A DNA stretch of 64,000 nt from positions 1 to 64,000 of the forward strand of contig NZ_WBKM01000109.1 in assembly GCF_015714725.1 (NCBI RefSeq), given 5' to 3'. The notes below the pieces were generated by a model that worked only from the letters and a program-made list of their open reading frames with translations, had not been told where the DNA came from and did not search any database. Below, in pieces: positions 1 to 7,483 of this stretch. The stretch is from Nostoc sp. WHI (lineage in GTDB: Bacteria > Cyanobacteriota > Cyanobacteriia > Cyanobacteriales > Nostocaceae). Every line of letters starts with the position of its first letter. Within the stretch, counting starts at the first letter, position 1. The translations under genes were made by a program, and so were the position numbers.

Positions 1-636
1 ATCATGTCCCTTGAGGGTGCGGATTTCCTTTCCTGTCTCTAGATTCCAGAGTTTGATCGTCTTGTCATCACTGCCAGAAGCCAATGTCTTGCCGTCGGCG
101 CTAAAACTGACGCTATAGACAGAGCGATCATGTCCCTTGAGGGTGCGGATTTCCTTTCCTGTCTCTAGATTCCAGAGTTTGATCGTCTTGTCATCACTGC
201 CAGAAGCCAATGTCTTGCCGTCGGCGCTAAAACTGACGCTAGAGACAAAGCCATCATGTCCTTTGAGGGTGCGGATTTCCTTTCCTGTCTCTAAATTCCA
301 GAGTTTGATCGTCTTGTCCTTACTGCCAGAAGCCAATGTCTTGCCGTCGGCGCTAAAATTGACGCTATGGACAAAGCCATCATGTCCTTTGAAGGTGCGG
401 ATTTCCTTTCCTGTCTCTAGATTCCAGAGTTTGATCATCTTGTCATCACTGCCAGAAGCCAATGTCTTGCCGTCGGCGCTAAAACTGACGCTTAAGACAA
501 TGCCATCATGTCCCTTGAGGGTGCGGATTTCCTTTCCTGTCTCTAGATTCCAGAGTTTGATCGTGTTGTCATCACTGCCAGAAGCCAATGTCTTGCCGTC
601 GGCGCTAAAACTGACGCTCCTGACAAAGCCATCATG
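1..636 (-). repeat. 126-bp tandem repeats encoding WD40 blades
   Basis: The same 126-bp unit recurs with starts at 1, 127, 253, 379, 505 and 631, differing at only a few positions. Each unit encodes one 42-residue WD40 blade. The near identity at DNA level suggests recent expansion or gene conversion. The blades differ mainly in the codons just after the GHD motif (for example RSVY, FVSS, IVLS types), a position that varies in rapidly evolving WD40 proteins. Confidence 0.95.
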
Positions 637-2427
637 TCCTTGCAAGCGGTTGCGTTCTGTTCCTGAAAAACTAACTACCTGCAAAGCATTCATTACCTCT
701 GGGTTAGTTGTATGTTGGCTTTGCAGAAATTTTCCCGCCTTGATTGCTTGGACAAAAGCCTCTAAGTGTTTATTTTCATTCAATAGAGACAAAGAATATC
801 GACCAAGAGATTCGGCTTGATTGAGTTCCGATTGGTTTTTCTGATTCCATGCCGTGAAACCCAATCCACCGCTAATTACCATCGCCACCAAAGAACCAGC
901 CGCAATCCCCCAGGCGGTTCTGATTTCGCGCTTTCTGCGAGCTGCTTCGGCTTGTTTGAGGCGCTGTTGTTCTTGGATACTCTGCTCAATAAATTCTTTC
1001 TCATCAATTAAATCTTCTGGGCGTTCCTTCAGTTTTTCTTCTGCCTCCGCCAAAGCTGCACCACGCAACAATGAACCCGAATCTCGATTCGTTGCTTCCC
1101 ATTGTCCCTTTGCTCCTCGCAGTCGCTCTTGCCAAGCTCTAAAAACGCGGCTTGTATTCATCCATTCTCGCAATTCTCCCCAATTACGAATCAGAGCTTC
1201 ATGAACTACCTCCACCGTTTCTTGACTGCTGAGATTGCGACTTGTCACCACCAACCGAGCATCAGCTAATTTTTTTACCAAAGACCAGCTTTGCTCCCCC
1301 AATTCCGCTTTCATCGCTATGCGTCTTGTATCCTCTGCTCCCTCACCCGGACGTACCAATTGAATAAAAATCCGCCGGACTTTTTCTTTCTCGTCATCTG
1401 TCAAGTTGCCATATTTTTCATCAGCATGGCGCGCTAACGCACCTTCTACTTGACCAATTTCTTCATAGATTTTGTGAGTTAATAGTTTACCCGATCGCTT
1501 GTTCCACAACTCTGTTAATGCAAACTCTAGCAAAGGTAAATTTCCCGGTTGGTCTTCCACATCATCCAGAATGCGTTCTACCAGTCCTGTTTCAAATGTC
1601 ACCCCTAATTTTTGGGCAGGTTTTTCAATGACTTCTGTTAGTTCTTTCCGATTCATCGGCCCCAGTTTCAAGTCAGCATTTTGCAAGACATCAGCAAAGG
1701 GACGATAGGAGAGAGCATTTCCCAAAAAATCTGCCCGCATCGTTGTCACCAACACCGTAGCCGATGAAGACAGAGAAATAGGAGTTTCTAGACTGGCTAA
1801 TAAGCAGTCGAGAAACTTACGGCGTATTTCCTGATTGTTACAGAGTGTGTAAATTTCTTCAAATTGGTCAGCAATCAGTAGCACCCGATGATTAGGGTGA
1901 TTTTGCCGAATTTTAGCAAAAACGTCTGAGAGAGGAACAGAGCCATCTTGCAAGTAACCAGCCATCTTTCGGGCTTGGGCAATTTGGTCAGTTTGATCTA
2001 AATCAGGTGTATAAAGAGGAACAAGAGCTAAAGCGATCGCATGGAAAGGATCAGAACCAGGACGAAAGTGAGTAAACTGCCAATGACCTGCTTTTTGCAA
2101 CTTAGGGACTAATCCAGCTAATACCACCGAAGATTTACCGCTTCCTGATGCACCTAACACCGGAATAAAATTATTGGTTTTAGTTGCACTATAAAGTTCT
2201 TCTATAAATATTTCACGCCCAAAGAAAAACTCAGCCTCATTGGGGCCAAAATGAAACAAACCCTGATAAGGACAAGGCAGATATTCATCAACAGCGATCG
2301 CAAAATCAACAGGTTTTACTTCTTCCCTAGAGTAGAAGTAGTTGTAGATAATGTTTCCTTCACCAACTACAGCACCTTTGACTTCATTTTGAAACGTTGA
2401 ATTATAGTTAGAACTCTCCTCAGCCAT
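1..2427 (-). CDS. nSTAND1 P-loop NTPase with WD40 repeats, 3' end beyond the window
   Basis: This is an open minus-strand frame of at least 809 residues that leaves the window at base 1, so the C terminus is missing. The start ATG at 2427-2425 directly precedes a glycine-rich motif (residues 8-31, FQxEVKGAxVGxGN) shared with the C end of the upstream protein. Next come a Walker A (GASGSGKSS, about residues 92-100) and a Walker B (LLIADQFEE, about 183-191), as in nSTAND1 ATPases. A basic stretch precedes one predicted membrane helix at about 508-528, and from about residue 590 there are near-identical 42-residue WD40 units (SVSFSADGKTLASGSDD type). Known for the family: such proteins oligomerise after the repeats sense a ligand. 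Inference: it is the receptor/switch that passes an amyloid-type signal to the small upstream effector. The start lies 19 bp after the upstream stop, so the two are probably co-transcribed. Confidence 0.88.
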   Translation of the reverse strand, partial: MAEESSNYNSTFQNEVKGAVVGEGNIIYNYFYSREEVKPVDFAIAVDEYLPCPYQGLFHFGPNEAEFFFGREIFIEELYSATKTNNFIPVLGASGSGKSSVVLAGLVPKLQKAGHWQFTHFRPGSDPFHAIALALVPLYTPDLDQTDQIAQARKMAGYLQDGSVPLSDVFAKIRQNHPNHRVLLIADQFEEIYTLCNNQEIRRKFLDCLLASLETPISLSSSATVLVTTMRADFLGNALSYRPFADVLQNADLKLGPMNRKELTEVIEKPAQKLGVTFETGLVERILDDVEDQPGNLPLLEFALTELWNKRSGKLLTHKIYEEIGQVEGALARHADEKYGNLTDDEKEKVRRIFIQLVRPGEGAEDTRRIAMKAELGEQSWSLVKKLADARLVVTSRNLSSQETVEVVHEALIRNWGELREWMNTSRVFRAWQERLRGAKGQWEATNRDSGSLLRGAALAEAEEKLKERPEDLIDEKEFIEQSIQEQQRLKQAEAARRKREIRTAWGIAAGSLVAMVISGGLGFTAWNQKNQSELNQAESLGRYSLSLLNENKHLEAFVQAIKAGKFLQSQHTTNPEVMNALQVVSFSGTERNRLQGHDGFVRSVSFSADGKTLASGSDDNTIKLWNLETGKEIRTLKGHDGIVLSVSFSADGKTLASGSDDKMIKLWNLETGKEIRTFKGHDGFVHSVNFSADGKTLASGSKDKTIKLWNLETGKEIRTLKGHDGFVSSVSFSADGKTLASGSDDKTIKLWNLETGKEIRTLKGHDRSVYSVSFSADGKTLASGSDDKTIKLWNLETGKEIRTLKGHD

Positions 2428-2446
2428 CTAGAGACTCCAGTGGCTT

Positions 2447-2827
2447 CTAGCCAAATTTATTTTCCTGTTTGTTGCCATCGCCAACCTGCGCGCCCTTAAC
2501 TTCTGCTTGAAACACTGTGTCATACTTACCTGCTGCTGACTCTTCAGGCTTTTCCTGTTTCAGTAACTCCTGCGCTAACTTAATAATTTCCGCATCTTGA
2601 TCAACACCAGCTTCAGCTAATTTCTTTTTAAGTGGTGCATTATATGTTTCAGGATCTGTTTCGTGTTCTTCCAGAACCATTTGGGCTTTTGGTTCACTTT
2701 CAAACTTCTTCTTAATCAACGTTTTCAATCCCTGATAGGCATCTTTAACGGCTGTTCCTGCGGTATCTTTAGTAGCAGCGATCGCACCAGCGCCTAAAGC
2801 TGCAATAATTAGAGAAATAGGTTCCAT
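2447..2827 (-). CDS. Small Bell-like membrane-effector protein with C-terminal RHIM/BASS-like motif
   Basis: A 126-residue protein. Residues 3-19 form a hydrophobic N-terminal helix (SLIIAALGAGAIAA), followed by an amphipathic basic helix (VKDAYQGLKTLIKKKF) and a charged helical middle. This is the architecture I associate with the bacterial Bell domain, a HeLo-like membrane-targeting death effector. The last 25 residues carry FQAEVKGAQVGDGN, with a core (AQVGDGN) resembling the RHIM core (VQVGxxN). The same motif occurs at residues 8-31 of the next protein; 14 of 24 aligned positions are identical by my count. A good ribosome site (AAGGA) lies 6 bases before the ATG. Family knowledge: paired motifs of this kind transmit signals by amyloid templating between an NLR-like receptor and its effector. 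The Bell assignment is by pattern, not by search. Confidence 0.8.
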   Translation of the reverse strand: MEPISLIIAALGAGAIAATKDTAGTAVKDAYQGLKTLIKKKFESEPKAQMVLEEHETDPETYNAPLKKKLAEAGVDQDAEIIKLAQELLKQEKPEESAAGKYDTVFQAEVKGAQVGDGNKQENKFG

Positions 2828-2944
2828 ACTTGATCCTTAACAATTTGTAATAGTAAAAATACTTATCTTTGAGACTTATATTATCACAGACTGGGCAACT
2901 GAGTTACTTGCAATGTGAGTTTGATAAACCTCTGTGCGATCGCT

Positions 2945-3160
2945 CTCAGAGGATGTTTGAAAAGTCCTCTTGTCGGTAGCAAAACGTTCCAGATCCCCCT
3001 AAATCCACGCCACGTGCTTCAAGTCGGGAAACCCGCCCAACGCAGTGGCTCCCCTTAAAAAGGGGGACTTTGATTCCGGTTCCCCCCTTTTTAAGGGGGG
3101 CTAGGGGGGATCTCTGAGTACCTAAAATCACAGCCAACCACTTTTCAAACAACCTCTCAG
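2945..3160. mobile_element. 216-bp MITE-like element with 21-bp terminal inverted repeats
   Basis: The terminal arms 2945-2965 (CTCAGAGGATGTTTGAAAAG...) and 3140-3160 are inverted repeats matching at 19 of 21 positions. Inside lie GC-rich palindromes built on CCCCTTAAAAAGGGG and CCCCCTTTTTAAGGGG. An open frame exists across the element, but it is repeat-derived and I do not call it a gene. There is no transposase and no clear target duplication. The element occupies most of the spacer between the Bell-like gene and hpnA. Confidence 0.75.
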
Positions 3161-3296
3161 ATGCAGAGTTGACTTTATTACGAGAATAAAAAAAGGAGCA
3201 GCAAGCTTTGATGTCTAATTAAAATCTCTGTTGCAAAACTTAATCACGAATTAGTTTAACTGTCCCCAGTCGCTATTCAAAACAGGAAATCCAAAA

Positions 3297-4298
3297 TTGC
3301 TAAATCCCAAATATCAAAAGGTTTTTGTCACAGGGGGGACGGGTTTTATTGGTGCCCACTTAGTACGCTTGTTGCTGCAACAGGGTTACACAGTTAAAGC
3401 ACTGGTACGCTCAAGCAGCAACCTGGAGAATCTACGCGGCTTGGAGGTGGAAATTGTCAAAGGCGATTTGAATGATCCAAACCTTTGGCGACAGATGGTA
3501 GGTTGTCAATACCTATTTCATGTTGCAGCCCATTATTCTTTGTGGCAAGCAGACCGGGAATTACTTTATCGTCACAATGTGCAAGGTACGCGCAATGTGT
3601 TAACAGCAGCTAGTAAGGCTGACATTGAGCGCACCGTCTACACGAGTTCAGTGGCGGCAATTGGGGTAGGATCACCTGGGGAAGTTGTGAATGAAACACA
3701 TCAGAGTCCTTTAGAAAAGTTGGTGGGTAACTACAAAAAGTCAAAGTTTCTGGCTGAACAAATAGCTATGGAAGCCGCTAATTCAGGTCAGGAGGTAGTT
3801 ATAGTCAATCCCAGCAGCCCCATTGGGTCGTTAGATATCAAACCGACCCCCACAGGTGATATAATCTTACGGTTTTTGCAACGGCAAATGCCCTTTTATT
3901 TAGATACTGGTTTGAATTTTATTGATGTGCGGGATGTGGCATGGGGACATTTACTAGCTTTGCAGCACGGTAAATCAGGCGATCGCTATATACTAGGTCA
4001 TCAAAACCTTAGTCTGAAGCAACTACTGGAACAACTCGCCGACATCACAGGCTTGCTGGCACCTCAACGAACTGTACCCCCTTGGTTGCCCCTTAGTGTT
4101 GCCTGGGTTGATGAAAAGATCCTCGCAGCACTGGGAAAATCGCCCTCAGTGCCATTGGATGGCGTTCGGATGGCGAAACAACCTATGTATTACGATGCGG
4201 CAAAGGCTGTACGAGAGTTGGGTCTACCTCAATCTTCGCTGAAGGCGGCACTTAAGGATGCTGTGGATTGGTTTGTTGCTCAGGGGTATGTGAAATGA
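3297..4298 (+). CDS. hpnA: Hopanoid-associated sugar epimerase HpnA (SDR family)
   Basis: A 333-residue NAD(P)-binding protein of the extended short-chain dehydrogenase family. The Rossmann motif VTGGTGFIGAH lies at residues 11-21. An SDR YxxxK motif (YKKSK) follows a conserved TSSVAAIG strand, and the chain has the length usual for HpnA. The start is a TTG at 3297 with AGGAAA about 9 bases upstream; no in-frame ATG lies near. HpnA is the dehydratase/epimerase-like member of hopanoid gene sets, and hpnH follows 532 bp downstream, which supports the name. Its exact substrate is not shown by the sequence; a role in side-chain modification of hopanoids is inferred from the family and the neighbour. 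Confidence 0.88.
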   Translation: MLNPKYQKVFVTGGTGFIGAHLVRLLLQQGYTVKALVRSSSNLENLRGLEVEIVKGDLNDPNLWRQMVGCQYLFHVAAHYSLWQADRELLYRHNVQGTRNVLTAASKADIERTVYTSSVAAIGVGSPGEVVNETHQSPLEKLVGNYKKSKFLAEQIAMEAANSGQEVVIVNPSSPIGSLDIKPTPTGDIILRFLQRQMPFYLDTGLNFIDVRDVAWGHLLALQHGKSGDRYILGHQNLSLKQLLEQLADITGLLAPQRTVPPWLPLSVAWVDEKILAALGKSPSVPLDGVRMAKQPMYYDAAKAVRELGLPQSSLKAALKDAVDWFVAQGYVK

Positions 4299-4380
4299 AA
4301 AATAATAACGCCGTGTGCAACTTTCTCTCAGACCTAACCCTCAACTCCTTCCCTACAAGGGAAGGGGAGCAAGAATTAAA

Positions 4381-4711
4381 GCCTCTCTCTCTGTGGGGCT
4401 ACGGTGTACACACAAGTTATCGAATCACTGTACACACAAGTCTTTTAAAGTTGCTGCGTGTAGGGTGGGTTAATTTTTGCAGGGCGATGCATCAAAGGTG
4501 CGAGTCAATGCATCAAAGGTGCACGTCGATGCATCAAAGGTGCACGTCGATGCAACAAAGGTGCACGTCGATGCATCAAAGGTGCAGGGCGATGCATCAA
4601 AGGTGCACGTCGATGCATCAAAGGTGCGAGTCGATGCAACAAAGGTGCACGTCGATGCATCAAAGGTGCGAGTCAAGAAACTTGTGTACACCATAGCCCT
4701 GTGGGGGAGAG
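4381..4711. repeat. Inverted-repeat-flanked block containing nine 21-bp tandem repeats
   Basis: Positions 4486-4674 hold nine head-to-tail 21-bp units of the type GATGCATCAAAGGTGCACGTC, with small variations (CATC/CAAC, CACG/CGAG/CAGG). Because 21 is a multiple of 3, all frames are open and translate as seven-residue repeats (for example DASKVHV), but no frame has a convincing start or ribosome site. The array is bracketed by imperfect inverted arms at 4381-4416 (containing GGCTACGGTGTACAC) and 4681-4711 (GTGTACACCATAGCCC). The rest of the hpnA-hpnH gap shows nothing gene-like. Confidence 0.85.
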
Positions 4712-4830
4712 GAATGGAAGTGGGGTTTTAAGGATAAGTTGCACATCAAGTAAATATAGTAGGCTAGCTAGCACAGATGTGCATCCCTAATGTGGTGTTT
4801 TTAGATATATAAAGAGGAGCGATCGCAACA

Positions 4831-5850
4831 ATGGCAGTTAATTTACAACAAGCTATGGATATTGGGAAGTATCTTGTTACTCAGCGTTTGAAAGGACGTA
4901 AACGCTTCCCTTTAGTATTGATGTTAGAACCTCTTTTTCGGTGCAATCTCGCTTGTACAGGTTGTGGTAAGATCCAGCATCCAACGGAAATTTTAAAGCA
5001 AAACCTGACCCCAGAACAGTGTTTTGCCGCAGTGGAAGAGTGTGGCGCACCGGTTGTCTCAATTCCTGGGGGAGAACCTTTACTACATCCCCAAATTGAT
5101 GAAATTGTCCAAGGATTAATTCAGCGCAAGAAGTATATTTACTTGTGTACCAATGGTTTGTTGTTAGAAAAGAGCTTAGATAAGTTTCAGCCTTCCCCTT
5201 ACTTGACTTTTAGCGTGCATCTAGATGGGATGCGGGATCTGCACGATCATTGTGTCGATCGCAAAGGTGTTTTTGATATTGCTGTCAAAGCTATTCGCGC
5301 CGCTAAAGCTAAAGGCTTTCGTGTCACCACTAACACTACTATCTTTGAAGGTACTCAACCCAAAGATATGCAAGAGTTCTTCGACTTTCTGGAAACACTA
5401 AATACTGACGGGATGATGATTTCTCCTGGATACAGTTACGAGTGGGCACCAGATCAAGATCATTTTCTCCACCGTGAACAAACACGCGCCCTATTCCGGG
5501 AAATTCTGGCTCCTTTGAAAGCTGGTGAAAAAAATTGGAACTTCAATCACAATCCACTGTTCTTAGATTTTCTGACTGGTGAGAAAGACTACGAATGTAC
5601 ACCTTGGGGTAGCCCTAGTTATAGTGTTCTCGGTTGGCAAAAACCTTGCTATCTGCTGAACGAAGGTTATTACTCTACCTTTAAGGAATTATTAGGAGAA
5701 ACTGACTGGAGTCAATACGGCCGTGCTAGCGGTAATCCCAAGTGTGCCGATTGTATGGTTCACTGCGGCTACGAACCTACCGCCGCAATGGATGCAATGC
5801 AGCCGCAAAATATGGCGCGTGCCCTTGGCAGTGTGTTTGGCAGGAGCTAG
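4831..5850 (+). CDS. hpnH: Hopanoid biosynthesis radical SAM protein HpnH
   Basis: A 339-residue radical SAM enzyme. The [4Fe-4S]-binding CxxxCxxC (CNLACTGC) is at residues 38-45, followed by a GGEPLLHP motif and a cysteine-containing C terminus ([12 protein letters not shown]). HpnH attaches the 5'-deoxyadenosyl group to diploptene to form adenosyl hopane, the first step to extended bacteriohopanepolyols. The start ATG is preceded by AGAGGAG. HpnA lies upstream on the same strand, but the 532-bp gap with its tandem array argues for separate transcripts or a long leader. No squalene-hopene cyclase gene is present in the window. Confidence 0.93.
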   Translation: MAVNLQQAMDIGKYLVTQRLKGRKRFPLVLMLEPLFRCNLACTGCGKIQHPTEILKQNLTPEQCFAAVEECGAPVVSIPGGEPLLHPQIDEIVQGLIQRKKYIYLCTNGLLLEKSLDKFQPSPYLTFSVHLDGMRDLHDHCVDRKGVFDIAVKAIRAAKAKGFRVTTNTTIFEGTQPKDMQEFFDFLETLNTDGMMISPGYSYEWAPDQDHFLHREQTRALFREILAPLKAGEKNWNFNHNPLFLDFLTGEKDYECTPWGSPSYSVLGWQKPCYLLNEGYYSTFKELLGETDWSQYGRASGNPKCADCMVHCGYEPTAAMDAMQPQNMARALGSVFGRS

Positions 5851-6211
5851 GCAGGGGAGCAGGGGGCAGAAGAAAATGGGAAGTTGAATTGTCAGCTTCT
5901 TATTTTGTACGGGGCGTTATGCCTATGGCTAACGCACTCTACTGGTGTGGCACTTTAGCTTACAGAATTAGTATAGAAAGATCGCTCACGAGTATCAAAG
6001 ACTCGTCCGCGAGCGAGTAAGCTAATCGTCATTCATTTTTCCAAAATGATTCGCTTGTAGTAAGGGCTTCAGCCCTACCTTCATGCAACTTAAATGCCGA
6101 TTAGTTTATCAAGAGAAAAGGAAAAGTATACCAATTTGAAAAAAGAATGCGACAAATAGACCATCTGTAGAGACGCGATGAATCGCGTCTTTAACGAAGG
6201 GTGTGTTGCAA

Positions 6212-6265
6212 TCATTAATTGAATTAGTATTACATTTCTCATTAATTGAATTAGTATTACATTTC
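6212..6265. repeat. 27-bp perfect tandem duplication
   Basis: Two consecutive identical copies of a 27-base AT-rich unit (TCATTAATTGAATTAGTATT...) lie at 6212-6238 and 6239-6265. This looks like replication slippage. Confidence 0.9.
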
Positions 6266-6291
6266 TTTTCTCCAAATTCTGTAATAAATCT

Positions 6292-6402
6292 GGCGTTGCT
6301 GAATTAGGTATGAAAGTTAATGTTTTAAAAATCTAAAATTTAAATTCTTCGCGTCTTTGCGCCTTTGCGCGAAACAAAATTCATACTGCAATCAGCAACG
6401 CC
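6292..6402. mobile_element. 111-bp MITE-like element
   Basis: The arms 6292-6314 (GGCGTTGCTGAATTAGGTAT...) and 6380-6402 are inverted repeats of 23 bases with a few mismatches. The interior contains the CGCGTCTTTGCGCCTTTGCGCG short repeat common in Nostocales. It has no coding capacity. The form is that of small mobile repeats of cyanobacteria. Confidence 0.65.
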
Positions 6403-6455
6403 ATAAATCTATTTGGTAGAGATGTTTCTTTCGTTCCTTTACCAGATACACCCAT

Positions 6456-7223
6456 TTACCTAGCATCAGCCAATATCTTTTCAACGTCTGATAGCTCAAC
6501 CACTCCTGAAAAAGTTGGACTATCAATTACAAAAAAAGGTGTGCCAGGAACAGCCAACTTCTCAGCTAGCTGAATATCTTTGGTAATTGCCGGAGTGGCA
6601 AGGGTAATCTCGCGTTTAAATTTTGCCAAATCTAGATTCAGATTTTTAGCAATATCTAAATATAACGCCTCACCCAGTTGCTTTTGATTAGTAAATAAGG
6701 CATCCTCATATTCCCAAAATTTATCTTGCTGATGTGCCGCCCAAGCTGCTGTTGCAGCTGGCAATGCTTCAGCATGAATTGAAGTTAGCGGTAAATTCTT
6801 GTAAACTAATCTTAGTTGATCCTGATGCTTTGCCAGCAATTTTTTTAAGGTTTTATGCATCTCGGCACAATAAGGACATTGAAAGTCTGAAAATTCTATC
6901 AGCACAATTTTTGATTCAGCTGAACCTGTAGTAGGAGACTCACCAATCACCGCTTGAGAATTCGTTTTTAAATCCTGTAAAAATGTTTGCCGTGCTTGCT
7001 TTACTTTCTGTTGTTGTTGCTCCTGATACGCTTGAACAGATTTGATAATTACCTCTGGGTGTTCGCGGACAATTTGTAATACTTGCTGTTCAAGTTGCGA
7101 ATTAATGGTGCTAGCAGCTTGTGCAGGTAGTGACCAGGCGACAACCAAACATAGCAGACCTATTGCTGTCAAGGTACGCAGATATTTAAGTAATTGACCA
7201 AACCGATGAAAGAATGTATTCAT
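6456..7223 (-). CDS. Exported DsbA-family thioredoxin-fold oxidoreductase
   Basis: A 255-residue protein. A signal peptide or anchor at residues 15-37 (LTAIGLLCLVVAWSLPAQA) precedes a charged Q-rich helical region. The thioredoxin-like domain has the active site CPYC in FSDFQCPYCAEMH, an inserted helical domain and a cis-proline loop (VPGTPFF). These are the features of the DsbA/DSBA-like (Thioredoxin_4) group, which works in the periplasm or thylakoid lumen on protein disulfides. It stands alone between repeat-rich spacers and faces away from the NACHT gene. The substrate is unknown. Confidence 0.88.
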   Translation of the reverse strand: MNTFFHRFGQLLKYLRTLTAIGLLCLVVAWSLPAQAASTINSQLEQQVLQIVREHPEVIIKSVQAYQEQQQQKVKQARQTFLQDLKTNSQAVIGESPTTGSAESKIVLIEFSDFQCPYCAEMHKTLKKLLAKHQDQLRLVYKNLPLTSIHAEALPAATAAWAAHQQDKFWEYEDALFTNQKQLGEALYLDIAKNLNLDLAKFKREITLATPAITKDIQLAEKLAVPGTPFFVIDSPTFSGVVELSDVEKILADAR

Positions 7224-7338
7224 AGAAAAACTCTTGAGAAATCAACATTCTCTTAGTATTACTTGAGAAGTGTAAACTTACGCTAGTCGAAGCTACCTTA
7301 TAAACATAGATGTACGATAATTATCATCCAGAGGTCAA

Positions 7339-7413
7339 ATGAGTGTACATGAAGAAACTGAAGATTTAGCGATCGCACCTAACACAATTCTGGGATTATC
7401 AATAGAAAGCTGA
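7339..7413 (+). CDS. Possible 24-residue small ORF upstream of the NACHT gene
   Basis: The ATG at 7339 follows AGAGG with a 5-base spacing, and the frame closes at 7411-7413. The peptide is acidic (MSVHEETEDLAIAP...) and matches nothing I recognise. A GATAATTATC palindrome lies just upstream (about 7316-7325). It could be a leader peptide, a gene remnant or chance. Confidence 0.2.
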   Translation: MSVHEETEDLAIAPNTILGLSIES

Positions 7414-7483
7414 TGCACTCCAAACATATTTTATTGTGTAGTATAGAAAACAGCGCTTAACTTTCCTCGGTCGATTAACTGGC

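Larger units (their letters stand above)
5851..6455. other. 605-bp gene-free gap with hairpins and repeats
   Basis: I see no credible gene. The gap holds a purine-rich run (AGGGGAGCAGGGGG), a hairpin around 5983-6018 (CTCACGAGT...GACTCGT...GCGAGC), a GAGACGCGATGAATCGCGTC palindrome near 6171-6191, a 27-bp duplication and a 111-bp inverted-repeat element (listed separately). Confidence 0.7.

Noticed and set aside
137-820. 227-codon plus-strand frame and its neighbours up to 1708
   Set aside because: They are antisense shadows of the WD40/STAND gene; the peptide is simply the reverse reading of the 126-bp repeats.
2946-3152. 68-codon minus frame
   Set aside because: It spans exactly the MITE-like element and its palindromes (RSPLAPLKKGG type); no ribosome site.
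4486-4674. CRISPR array
   Set aside because: The units are contiguous with no spacers, the unit is only 21 bp and no cas gene is in the window. The same holds for 10488-10560 and 18823-19060.
4268-4731. Three frames of 74-142 codons through the 21-bp array
   Set aside because: Openness follows from a repeat length divisible by three; no frame has a credible start and all three are equally open.
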